Shown here in pieces: positions 16,208 to 23,984 of a stretch of DNA of 34,933 bases. The notes under the pieces were generated by a model, which was given only the letters and a program-made list of their open reading frames with translations, was not told where the DNA came from and did not search any database. Position numbers and translations under genes: made by a program. Within the stretch, counting starts at the first letter, position 1. The number at the start of each line of letters is the position of its first letter. This DNA is from Lachnospiraceae bacterium (GTDB taxonomy: Bacteria > Bacillota > Clostridia > Lachnospirales > Lachnospiraceae): contig JAEDCX010000015.1 of the NCBI GenBank assembly GCA_016293925.1, positions 1-34,933 of the forward strand. The letters are read 5' to 3'.

Positions 16208-17254
16208 TCATCTCCTGCCCTTTCTGATCGTAAGCTCCAGGATTCCGGCAATCATAAAACCGGCAATCATCCCCCCAACATGAGCGGCATTGTCCACGTT
16301 GGCACTTCTCACCCCTGCATATATTGAATATCCGATTGCAAACAAAATCCGCGTAATCGAGATATTCCGGAAAAAACCGCGATTGACGATTACCAGAAAC
16401 AGCACTGCACCGATCAGTCCAAAAATAGCACCACTGGCGCCCACCGACCCGTGCATATTCCCCGAATAGTCAGCATACCAGATGGAAACACATCCACCAC
16501 CAACTCCTGCTGCCAGATACAGAATACCGTATCGGATATGTCCGTAGTAATCTTCCATCATCTCGCCCAATGCTACGAGAACAAGCATATTACTGAACAG
16601 ATGCTCCACGCCTCCGTGTAGGAACATCGATGTAATCAACCTGTAATACTCGCCTCTCTCCAGAACATACGGGCCAAATAGTACACCACCATTATACAAC
16701 ATGTTATCTGTCAGTGTACACACCAAAAAAACAATCACGTTCGCTGCCAATATTCCGTATGTCACAAGGGGGTGGCTCAAAACCGCACTTCTCCATCGCT
16801 TTCCGGAAGACCTCCCCGCAGCTGGGCTCTCTACGGAGCATTTCTCCGATGACGGGCGCTCTGCATCGGCTTCCCCACGCAGAAATGTGTCCAGAAGACC
16901 GCGAAGTCCATAGAACTCCTGCACCTGATTCTCTTCGATCATCAGCTGTCTTCTGTCAGGATCCAATGCCCAGCAGAACGGACACTCTTGCCCCAATTGA
17001 TGTGCAAGCCAGCCATCCCGCGTAATGACCAATGTCAGCAGATGCAGTTCACCACGCACCATCTGTTTCAAAGACGCACTTGCAAACTGCAACGATTCCG
17101 GAGATACCGGAAAATTTCCCGTGGCATCCAAGATCAGAACGGCATCCACAATCTGCATACTGATCCGAAAGAGCATCTTACACTCTTTTGTTTCCAGCTG
17201 TCTGTCTATATATCCGTTTTTCACAAGATATTGACTTAGTTCCTTTATCATCAT
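16208..17254 (-). CDS. Rhomboid-family intramembrane serine protease with N-terminal soluble domain
   Basis: A 348-residue protein. The C-terminal half has six hydrophobic segments and the rhomboid signatures: HGGVEHLFSNM, the catalytic Ser274 in GASGAIFG and His325 in NAAHVGGM. Rhomboids cut membrane proteins within their transmembrane segments. Residues 1-160 form a cytoplasmic extension containing a CPFC pair near residue 91 and no membrane segment, an architecture (soluble domain plus rhomboid core) seen in many Firmicutes rhomboids. GAGGAG lies 9 nt before the ATG and sits in the loop of an unusual hairpin. It follows the Tad operon in the same direction after 50 bp and may be partly read through from it. 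Confidence 0.9.
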   Translation of the reverse strand: MMIKELSQYLVKNGYIDRQLETKECKMLFRISMQIVDAVLILDATGNFPVSPESLQFASASLKQMVRGELHLLTLVITRDGWLAHQLGQECPFCWALDPDRRQLMIEENQVQEFYGLRGLLDTFLRGEADAERPSSEKCSVESPAAGRSSGKRWRSAVLSHPLVTYGILAANVIVFLVCTLTDNMLYNGGVLFGPYVLERGEYYRLITSMFLHGGVEHLFSNMLVLVALGEMMEDYYGHIRYGILYLAAGVGGGCVSIWYADYSGNMHGSVGASGAIFGLIGAVLFLVIVNRGFFRNISITRILFAIGYSIYAGVRSANVDNAAHVGGMIAGFMIAGILELTIRKGRR

Positions 17255-17289
17255 GTAATGCTACTCCTCATTACATAATAAAGTAGCAT
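17253..17289 (-). promoter_or_regulatory. Two overlapping inverted repeats at the rhomboid ribosome binding site
   Basis: ATGTAATG (17253-17260) and CATTACAT (17269-17276) form a perfect 8-bp stem with an 8-nt loop that holds the AGGAG site. Overlapping it, ATGCTACT (17258-17265) pairs perfectly with AGTAGCAT (17282-17289). The two stems share bases and exclude each other, so this could be a translation switch or, at the DNA level, an operator. Confidence 0.45.
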
Positions 17290-17308
17290 CTCACCCTACG
17301 ACTGTCAA
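17280..17308 (-). promoter_or_regulatory. Candidate promoter of the rhomboid gene
   Basis: A perfect TTGACA on the minus strand (17308-17303) overlaps the stop codon of the DUF6382-like gene. At 17 bp the -10 is TACTTT (17285-17280), a weak match. It would start transcription within the palindromic region described at 17253-17289. Confidence 0.45.
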
Positions 17309-18147
17309 TGAAACCTCTCATGATAGTGAAACCATCCCAGAGCCGGAACAGACAATACACAGACTCCCATCATGTAATCTTTCAGTCCCGCACTTCCATC
17401 CTGATACAGGTAAATATACCCGGACAGAAAAAACAATCCCGCTAAGCAGAGCATTGTTAACAGGATCATTTTCCCCTTTTCCTTTTTCCGGGCTTGTCCG
17501 TCGGAACTGTTTGCCACATGATCCGTTTCTTCTTCCCGGGGCTGCACGCCGTCATCCGCATCCACCACATCCGGCACAGCCTTCTCTTCCTCCGTCTGAT
17601 CCAGTTCTTCCAGCAGATTCATGACGCTTTGCAATGTAAAATTCTCATTTCGAGATTCCTTAAAAAGAGCATATACTACGGTTACCGCCGCATTATCGCT
17701 ATGATTCGTGTGACTGATCAGGAAATCAGACAACGCCCGCATCCCGTCCATACACAGGATCCCTTCTTCCGCACACGGGTAAAACACCCAGAAAACCTGT
17801 TTTCTGTTTGCATCCATATAAATATAATCCGGATGAATCAAAATGCAGTTCTCATCCAGAAGATATTCCCGCAATCTGCCCAGAATAATATGGGTTGCGA
17901 TCAGCAGGGTTCTGATCTGTTCGTAATTCATTTCCACGCCGTCATAGCACTTGGTCAGCGACTGCTTATTGCTGATGTCGTAGCAATAAGAACTGATCCC
18001 GTTGCTGAACTGCTTTTTGACCGGTATCATCCCCTGAATCTGATTGTGCAATATCATTTCGTACTGATAATCATTCTCATCAGGGCATCGATCCGGCAAC
18101 AACATCTGTATTCGATCCATTTCCCTTTTGTACTCCGGATATATCAT
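17305..18147 (-). CDS. DUF6382-like Tad-associated protein, no FHA domain
   Basis: A 280-residue protein from the ATG at 18147, which has AGGAGGAG 7 nt upstream and overlaps the TadE stop by 4 bp. The N-terminal ~180 residues resemble DUF6382 (ISSYCYDISNKQSLTKCYDG, MNYEQIRTLLIATHIILGRLREYLL, LIHPDYIYMD, WVFYPC), a domain found in Clostridia Tad loci and usually followed by a phosphothreonine-binding FHA domain. Here a short acidic linker leads instead to two hydrophobic segments (ILLTMLCLAGLFFLSGYIYLY and MMGVCVLSVPALGWF), and the protein ends without an FHA domain. It is the last gene of the Tad operon. Role in pilus assembly or control is inferred from position. Confidence 0.75.
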   Translation of the reverse strand: MIYPEYKREMDRIQMLLPDRCPDENDYQYEMILHNQIQGMIPVKKQFSNGISSYCYDISNKQSLTKCYDGVEMNYEQIRTLLIATHIILGRLREYLLDENCILIHPDYIYMDANRKQVFWVFYPCAEEGILCMDGMRALSDFLISHTNHSDNAAVTVVYALFKESRNENFTLQSVMNLLEELDQTEEEKAVPDVVDADDGVQPREEETDHVANSSDGQARKKEKGKMILLTMLCLAGLFFLSGYIYLYQDGSAGLKDYMMGVCVLSVPALGWFHYHERFH

Positions 18148-18650
18148 TTTTTGTCTCCTCCTTTCTTTGCCTCCGCCATTCTCTGCTTTATAATCCTGCA
18201 CGTGCGTATTGTCCCCACAGCATCCAGATATGTCAGTGATACCGTTTTCTCCTCATGAAAACGATCCTGCCCCAAAATCTGTTTCATGAACTCCCCTACC
18301 GGACAGACGGTATCAAAGGAATATTCTATGGATAATTTTTTCCCTTCGTAGGATATGGTGCGGGATATATTCTCTACACAATCAAAGAAGATCAGCCTTT
18401 TGTTACAGTACATCTCTGCCACCTGTGCCGGATCGAATTTGGCCTCCCTGTGCATCGCAAACGCCTCGCATTCAATCTCGGAGGTTTTGATCACGGCGTA
18501 CGTCTTGCTGAACAGATGCAGATCGAAATAACAGATCACAATGATCAGAAACGTAATAAACGGAATCAGAAAGGCTGCTTCCACAGTAAACATTCCCCTT
18601 ACATATCCTTTTTGACACTGTCCGGACCCCTGCATACGTTCTTCCCCCAT
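18144..18650 (-). CDS. tadE: TadE-like minor pseudopilin
   Basis: A protein of up to 168 residues. The class III prepilin-like segment GMFTVEAAFLIPFITFLIIVICYF is near the N-terminus, with cleavage expected between Gly and Met and the conserved Glu at +5. The remainder is an extracytoplasmic domain with a pair of Cys. TadE-type pseudopilins help assemble the Flp pilus after processing by the TadV-like peptidase encoded next to it. Two starts are possible: the ATG at 18650, directly after the peptidase stop, and the ATG at 18635, preceded by GGGGGAAG at good spacing. Either leaves the prepilin motif intact. The stop overlaps the downstream start (ATGA). Confidence 0.85.
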   Translation of the reverse strand: MGEERMQGSGQCQKGYVRGMFTVEAAFLIPFITFLIIVICYFDLHLFSKTYAVIKTSEIECEAFAMHREAKFDPAQVAEMYCNKRLIFFDCVENISRTISYEGKKLSIEYSFDTVCPVGEFMKQILGQDRFHEEKTVSLTYLDAVGTIRTCRIIKQRMAEAKKGGDKK

Positions 18651-19097
18651 TCACTGTACAGATATCATTCCAGCAATCACCAGTGCACCCCATAGATAAG
18701 GTATGAACGGTATTTCCCCGGAACCATTGACATATTTACCCGAGACAACCCTGCTGACCCAGCATACCACTGCACCGACAAAAAGCAATCCGAGTGAGAT
18801 CAACCCAATCAGCAGGATACGATGAATTCCCATCCATATTCCGACTGCCATCATCGTATATCCATCCCCCTTTCCGATCTTTTCCCGCGTCCCGAAAGCC
18901 AGCAGAAGAGCTGCACATCCGGGTACACAGCCCATGATGTATTCTCCAATCTCCGCCCCATTTCGGCCAATAATGTTATAAAGTATGCCGCTTCCGGCAT
19001 AAACCAGCAATACAATCACCGGAATTCTCCGCACCCGGATGTCCCAGATGCCCAATATACCGATGACAACAATTGAAACAATATACTCCGGCGTCAT
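18651..19097 (-). CDS. tadV: TadV/CpaA-type prepilin peptidase
   Basis: A small (148-residue) membrane aspartic protease that removes leader peptides from Flp pilin and TadE-type pseudopilins. Both catalytic motifs are visible: the Asp in GIWDIRVRRIPV near the N-terminus and the GKGD motif in IGKGDGYTMMAVG. About five hydrophobic segments span the protein, and it lacks the N-methyltransferase domain, as is usual for TadV. The ATG at 19097 overlaps the previous stop by 4 bp (ATGA). The longer frame to 19193 lies inside the upstream gene and is rejected. It is embedded between two of its probable substrates. Confidence 0.88.
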   Translation of the reverse strand: MTPEYIVSIVVIGILGIWDIRVRRIPVIVLLVYAGSGILYNIIGRNGAEIGEYIMGCVPGCAALLLAFGTREKIGKGDGYTMMAVGIWMGIHRILLIGLISLGLLFVGAVVCWVSRVVSGKYVNGSGEIPFIPYLWGALVIAGMISVQ

Positions 19098-19978
19098 TGC
19101 TGTTCTTCCCTCTTGCTGCATCTGGAACAGATCGGAAGATCCTGCACTTCCTCCATGGGAACCATGCGTATTCTTCTGACCAGTCCTGCGCACACCAGAT
19201 CTCCATGATAATGATCTCCCGTCTCTGTTATGTAATACTCCTCCTGCGGCTCATCCCTGATACAGAAACTACACGGCTCGTATCCTTCTCCGTAGGCGTT
19301 ATGGCTACGTGACAAATCCTCTGCCTTTACCCTCTCAATGCTCAGTTCCAGATGGGTACAATGCAGACTGGTATGATACACTTCTCTGTTATCCGTAACA
19401 TAGACGTGAACGATCTGTTCCTTCTCATCTGTATTGTCATAGCCAGTCCATTTACGCGTCCTGCCCCGTGCCACCAGATAAAAGTCTTTTCCAAACATCG
19501 GATACAGATTCTCCACCGAATAGATATCTACCATATCGGTACATTCGGTAGTCATTTTGTGCAGAGAAGATCCATTCCCGGCGTTTTCCTCCTGCTCTTC
19601 CAATCTGTCCTGCTCCATGACATAGGCACACGCCGAAACAATGCAGCTGCTCTGATACAGATACATGTTTTTTTCGACATATTGCTGCAGTATTCCGAAA
19701 TAACTTAACATCTGAAAAACCGCAATCACCAGAATCGGAAGTACAATGGCCGCTTCCAAAGACAAGCTTCCACGGCATTGTGCCAAGGTATATGATGGGG
19801 TTCTCTGAACCAATGCATAGGAATCCTGTATGCAAGCCACATCCGATAAGCCTATGCTTTGTTTGAAATGGGATGATTTAATATGGATGAGCGGTCCATT
19901 TGGATTATGGAAAATCCGGAGAGATAAACCTTTTTTGCAATGTTTACTGGTTACTTTATGATCAGAGACCCCCATCAT
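19094..19978 (-). CDS. TadE-like pseudopilin with duplicated Cys/His modules
   Basis: A 294-residue protein. Residues about 70-100 contain a class III prepilin segment (GSLSLEAAIVLPILVIAVF, Glu at +5 after Gly), preceded by an unusually long 69-residue leader. The C-terminal half holds two copies of a Cys/His module of the form V/Y-Y-V/I-T..(G)..YH...C ... PCSFC or PICSRC: one from about residue 196 (VYVTDNREVYHTSLHC to PCSFC), the other from about 247 (YYITETGDHYHGDLVC to ICSRC). Similar modules occur at the ends of secreted nuclease and competence-type proteins in Firmicutes and may bind metal. The ATGs at 19978 and 19975 both follow GGAGG, with 19975 better spaced. It lies 10 bp after the DUF5702-like gene in the Tad operon. 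Confidence 0.78.
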   Translation of the reverse strand: MMGVSDHKVTSKHCKKGLSLRIFHNPNGPLIHIKSSHFKQSIGLSDVACIQDSYALVQRTPSYTLAQCRGSLSLEAAIVLPILVIAVFQMLSYFGILQQYVEKNMYLYQSSCIVSACAYVMEQDRLEEQEENAGNGSSLHKMTTECTDMVDIYSVENLYPMFGKDFYLVARGRTRKWTGYDNTDEKEQIVHVYVTDNREVYHTSLHCTHLELSIERVKAEDLSRSHNAYGEGYEPCSFCIRDEPQEEYYITETGDHYHGDLVCAGLVRRIRMVPMEEVQDLPICSRCSKREEQQ

Positions 19979-19987
19979 ATACCTCCG

Positions 19988-21466
19988 CTAATAACAATAT
20001 GAATACATCCGTATCAGATCAAATTGCTGTCCATAATCGCTGCTCACAAACAGACTCGCCTGCGCGGAATTGATACAGGCATCCATCCGGAAATATGTAT
20101 TTCCCTTACAATTCCGCATATATAGTTCCATAATATCGCTTATCCGGTAGGTAATCCGGTTCAAGCTCTTCGTAGCCAGCAGAATCCGCAGATAATCCAC
20201 ATAATACAAGCCCCTTGTCTCATCTTCTTCCTCCTCTTCCTCATTGTCCTGTTCTAATTTGGACAGTTTATCTTTGTAGTCGAGCAGACTCTCCAGAGTC
20301 AGATTCCAGTCCGAGTTTTCCTTGATCAGAGGAACCCTCCATCCGTTCAGAAGAAGACGAATATCCAATAAGCTTTCCGCGAATGCCCATGCTGCCATCA
20401 GCGTATATTTCACCGGAATCTTCAGATATGGGGCTTGTATCGTGATAGTTCCCGCCATCTTATCCAATAGAGCATTCTTCTTGCTATCTCCCCTGATATG
20501 TAACATATTGGAGATCTCCCGTATTCCGAGCAACTGATTGCAGGTATCCTTCAGATTTTCCAAATCACTGTTTTTGCCGTTGAGAATATACTCTAACTGG
20601 TATGACAGCGGTTCTTCCTCCCTGATATAGCCATAATGACTCATTTTTCGGATACAGTACTCATCCACCATCAGATGCTCCAGATAAATATCTCTTTCCC
20701 GGGGATATTTCTCATTCAACAATGTCATAAAGCTCAGTTCAGTCCCTTTCGCCAAAGGTCTATGCGAGCTCAGGGCATTGGTATCCACCACTTTCTGTGA
20801 CAGAGAATTGATGTCCGATACCACCAATCTCAGAATACCCGCCGAACGGTCGGAATATATCTCATCTGCAGGATTGACAAATGTGCTGACCCAGTTATCA
20901 TCTTCCGCATTCTGTTTTGCCTGATCAATCTGGCTCTTTGATTCCTTCCAGTAATCCACATTCCCGGAGCGCACCAATCCGTTATCAGACGCCTCATTCA
21001 AGATGTCCATTACCCCTTCCAGCATGCCAAATCCGTAGTAATACTCCATATATTCCACAATCTGGCGAACCAGCGGATCGCCGGACTGATCGGTCATCAA
21101 CTCCAGCCCCGTGAAATGGACCACGTCCGCATGCAGTCTCAGCAGATCCTTCGATCCATACGCCAGATACCCTGTAGACGGTTCCATGTTGTACTGCAGA
21201 TATTCCAGAAGGTGGCTCTCCGTATATCGGTAATCCGCACATTCCCCACCGTATGTGGTATCAATTGCAAAAATGTCATACCGCTGCAGCAAATCCCTGT
21301 TATATTCTCCGAATATGGAGTATAATCCCATATCCAGGCAGGTTTGCGCCCGCAAATGCATTGCCCGTTTTCTTGCTTCCGTGATGGATGTTACAATCAG
21401 AACCATCAGGATCTCAAACACCAGCATCAGATAAATTGTTACAGATCCTTTTGTTGTACGATTCAT
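19988..21466 (-). CDS. DUF5702-like Tad-locus protein
   Basis: A 492-residue protein with one N-terminal membrane anchor after a short basic start (MNRTTKGSVTIYLMLVFEILMVLIVTSI) and a long extracytoplasmic domain. This resembles DUF5702, a family found in Tad loci of Clostridia. The TadG-like GSVTIYLML segment is similar to a pseudopilin start, but the Glu at +5 is missing, so I do not claim processing. A Glu-rich tract (DNEEEEEEDE) lies near residue 430. The ATG at 21466 is one base past the Flp pilin stop, which implies coupled translation. The frame extends to 21556 inside the pilin gene and that part is rejected. Likely a structural or tip component; function not known. Confidence 0.75.
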   Translation of the reverse strand: MNRTTKGSVTIYLMLVFEILMVLIVTSITEARKRAMHLRAQTCLDMGLYSIFGEYNRDLLQRYDIFAIDTTYGGECADYRYTESHLLEYLQYNMEPSTGYLAYGSKDLLRLHADVVHFTGLELMTDQSGDPLVRQIVEYMEYYYGFGMLEGVMDILNEASDNGLVRSGNVDYWKESKSQIDQAKQNAEDDNWVSTFVNPADEIYSDRSAGILRLVVSDINSLSQKVVDTNALSSHRPLAKGTELSFMTLLNEKYPRERDIYLEHLMVDEYCIRKMSHYGYIREEEPLSYQLEYILNGKNSDLENLKDTCNQLLGIREISNMLHIRGDSKKNALLDKMAGTITIQAPYLKIPVKYTLMAAWAFAESLLDIRLLLNGWRVPLIKENSDWNLTLESLLDYKDKLSKLEQDNEEEEEEDETRGLYYVDYLRILLATKSLNRITYRISDIMELYMRNCKGNTYFRMDACINSAQASLFVSSDYGQQFDLIRMYSYCY

Positions 21467-21467
21467 A

Positions 21468-21671
21468 TTATAATTTGTTGACCTTGCCTGTAATTTTGGA
21501 GAAGAGAGAGCTGACAATCTCTGTAATCTGATCCCTGAAAATAATAACCAGGCCAACCAGCACCACGATGATCAGGATGATCTCCACGGTTCCCATTCCA
21601 CTGTTATTCTGCGTAAAAAGTTTCATTTTACGACATAATGTTTCTTTGCATCTGTGTATGCATTTCTTCAT
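21468..21671 (-). CDS. flp: Flp-type pilin (Flp1-like)
   Basis: A 67-residue prepilin, the probable major subunit of the Tad/Flp pilus. A basic leader of about 25 residues ends at NNSG, followed by MGTVEIILIIVVLVGLVIIF with the conserved Glu at +5 of the processing site and a hydrophobic assembly helix. The rest is a short tail ending in KVNKL. This is the Clostridia variant of the pilin. AAAGGGG lies 7 nt before the ATG. It sits between the TadC-like gene and the DUF5702-like gene inside a continuous operon. Confidence 0.88.
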   Translation of the reverse strand: MKKCIHRCKETLCRKMKLFTQNNSGMGTVEIILIIVVLVGLVIIFRDQITEIVSSLFSKITGKVNKL

Positions 21672-21688
21672 GTGAATTCCCCTTTCCG

Positions 21689-23137
21689 CTAATACAATCC
21701 ATAAAATGCGGGCGCCATGATAATGACCATGACCACACCCAGCAGAAGCATCATTGGCAACAACAGTTTTGTCCCCAACTCCTCTCCCTTTCTTCTTGCC
21801 AGTTTCTTTCTCTCTTCAAATACGCTCTGGGATTCCTCATACAGCAGTTGAAGCAGATGGCTGCTGCCCTTTCTGAGATTCTGGGTAACCAATGTGCCGA
21901 AACGGATGTACTGAGACAGTCTGCATCTCTTTCCAAATCGCGCATATGCTTCTGTCTCCGATATTCCGTCATCCATTTCCCGCAGTGTAACGGTCATCTC
22001 TTCCCGGAGCACGCTGTCCTTTTTGCTTCCGTCTGTCGTCTTTCTCCATGCCTCCCGCATCCCGTCGCCGGCCCCCAGGTACATGCATAGTCTGCTGATC
22101 ATCTCCGGATAATTCAGCAACAGTTCTTCTCTGCGCCGCTTTACCTTTCGATGAAGCTCATAATCTGTCAGGAATCCGCAACCGATTACCAGAACCACAA
22201 TGACAAAACAGATCGCAATGACATTGGTCTTCTTTTTTTCCTGCCATATAATTCTCTGCCCTTCCAGTTCAGCGGGAAGTATGAACTGCTCATTCTCCGC
22301 CTGCAGCTGTTCCTGCAAGATAATTGCCTCCTGCAGCCGCTGCATATAATTCCCGGTTGTGACATCGGGAGGATACAGACAGAGATTCGTATAATAGCGT
22401 TTCTCATACTCTCCATACCGTATGATCAGTCCGAGTTTCAGACTCACCCCATCCTCACCGATGGCGTCCGCAACCAGTTCGCCATTCGGCATCAGATACC
22501 CTGTCACGCCGTAATCCCACACCAATTCAAAGGGATAGTCTTCATATTCATCCACCAGTCGCAGATCATACACAACATATAGGGGACTCCTATTCTCACC
22601 CAATGCATATTGCAGGATTTCGGGTGCCAGAGTATCGCATACCTCCAGAAATTCTGTTTCCGTATAGCGCCTGGCATGCACCTGCAGACAGAATTCCTGC
22701 TTTTCTTCTCCGACTTCGGCGATCAATGTTACAGCTTTATCCCCTCCGCCCAGACCATTGCGAACCACTGCATTGTCCTCTGTCAGAATCTGCCGAAAAT
22801 GGTTGCTAACGGCTATGCAGAATCCCAGAACACAACCAATGAATCCAATGGTCAGAGCCTTTCCCAGTTTTTCGATATTGTATCGTTCTTCCTGCCAAGA
22901 TAACGCTTCCGTCGGATACATATATGTCAAATCATTCCTCACCCGCTTCTGAAAAATATCCGGAACAGGCCATTTTCTCTTGCGCCCTTTTCCTGAGATA
23001 GAACGACGAATTCCAGCTGCTGCCCGGTAGAAAGGGCTCATCCACCTGCCCGCAAATTGAAATTCCCGTATATCACATTTCCTGGTGAGAACGATAAGAA
23101 CAACATAGATAATGATTAGAATAATAAAGACCGGCAT
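21689..23137 (-). CDS. tadC: TadC-like inner-membrane platform protein with large N-terminal extracytoplasmic domain
   Basis: A 482-residue protein. The C-terminal ~170 residues match the type II secretion F (T2SSF)/TadC platform: NYPEMISRLCMYLGAGDGMREAWRK, then RFGTLVTQNLRKGSSHLLQLL, EERKKLARRKGEELGTKLLLPMMLLLGVVMVIIMAPAF. Unlike ordinary TadC (about 300 residues), it has an N-terminal membrane segment, a second one (ALTIGFIGCVLGFCIAVSN near residue 100), and about 200 residues likely outside the membrane before the third segment (VIAICFVIVVLVIGCGFL). Start at 23137, one base after the tadB stop, with GAGGT upstream. It should pair with TadB to anchor the TadA ATPase; the extra domain has no known role. 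Confidence 0.8.
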   Translation of the reverse strand: MPVFIILIIIYVVLIVLTRKCDIREFQFAGRWMSPFYRAAAGIRRSISGKGRKRKWPVPDIFQKRVRNDLTYMYPTEALSWQEERYNIEKLGKALTIGFIGCVLGFCIAVSNHFRQILTEDNAVVRNGLGGGDKAVTLIAEVGEEKQEFCLQVHARRYTETEFLEVCDTLAPEILQYALGENRSPLYVVYDLRLVDEYEDYPFELVWDYGVTGYLMPNGELVADAIGEDGVSLKLGLIIRYGEYEKRYYTNLCLYPPDVTTGNYMQRLQEAIILQEQLQAENEQFILPAELEGQRIIWQEKKKTNVIAICFVIVVLVIGCGFLTDYELHRKVKRRREELLLNYPEMISRLCMYLGAGDGMREAWRKTTDGSKKDSVLREEMTVTLREMDDGISETEAYARFGKRCRLSQYIRFGTLVTQNLRKGSSHLLQLLYEESQSVFEERKKLARRKGEELGTKLLLPMMLLLGVVMVIIMAPAFYGLY

Positions 23138-23138
23138 A

Positions 23139-23984
23139 TCAAACCTCGATCCGGACCAGACGGCCCGACAGATAAACAGCGACCAAATACACCGCAAGAC
23201 AAACTGTCATAATCACAATTCCTGTCAGATTATGATATAAAATGCAGAAATAACCCGGTGTTGTCAGATTGATGTAAAACATGATTCCGAAAGGAATATA
23301 GGTCATCAGGCGACATTCCAGCTGTTTTTCTGCCGTTACCGTGCGAATCTCACTTCTTACTTCCATCTTGTCATGAATCAGATCGGAGCACTGGCGGATC
23401 ATCGTATTCATATTGCCGCCGCTTCGTTTTGCTGTCCGAAAGACACCGGAGAAATCAATGATTTCCTCCACCCTGCTTCTCTGGGCAAACTGACAGATCA
23501 TGTCGCTGATATCCACATTATTGCGCAGTCCGTTGATCATCCGGCGCAATTCCAGCATCAGATCCGCCTCCCGATCTGACATAACCGCAATATCTTTGTA
23601 AGATTCTTCAATTGCATTTTCCACCGAATATCCGGCCTGAAGATTGGATGAAAACACTTCCAGAAAGCTCTTAAAATCATCCACAAGCCTTATAATCCGC
23701 TTCTCGGCACAGTCCCGATGCTTTTGTTTGAAATAGAACCTTAACAGCGGCAGCAACAGCAGGAAGGCGATCCAGGACTGATAGAACAGATAACTGATCA
23801 TCCCGATCATCAACATTCCCTGCACGCAATATCTTGCTTTTTCACGGACCGAAAAGAAATATGACTCATAACAAATCTGTTCCTCATGACCCTTCTCCGG
23901 TTGCACTCCGGATTCCGCCCGCCCGCAATTTCCCGATGTTTTTGAGCGTATCCTTCCGGATAAGATCCCCTTGAATCCTGCCAT
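23139..23984 (-). CDS. tadB: TadB-like inner-membrane platform protein
   Basis: A protein of about 281 residues with a T2SSF domain (DFKSFLEVFSSNLQAGYSVENAIEE, then FRTAKRSGGNMNTMIRQ) and two pairs of membrane segments, typical of TadB. It would couple the TadA ATPase to pilus extrusion. The start is unusual. The frame runs to 24038, but a strong site (AGGAG, 6 nt spacing) precedes the ATG at 23984, inside the end of tadA, giving a 101-bp overlap. The conserved part begins only around YESYFFSVREK, at the tadA stop. No ATG is in frame near that stop, so a non-ATG start there is the alternative. Confidence 0.82.
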   Translation of the reverse strand: MAGFKGILSGRIRSKTSGNCGRAESGVQPEKGHEEQICYESYFFSVREKARYCVQGMLMIGMISYLFYQSWIAFLLLLPLLRFYFKQKHRDCAEKRIIRLVDDFKSFLEVFSSNLQAGYSVENAIEESYKDIAVMSDREADLMLELRRMINGLRNNVDISDMICQFAQRSRVEEIIDFSGVFRTAKRSGGNMNTMIRQCSDLIHDKMEVRSEIRTVTAEKQLECRLMTYIPFGIMFYINLTTPGYFCILYHNLTGIVIMTVCLAVYLVAVYLSGRLVRIEV

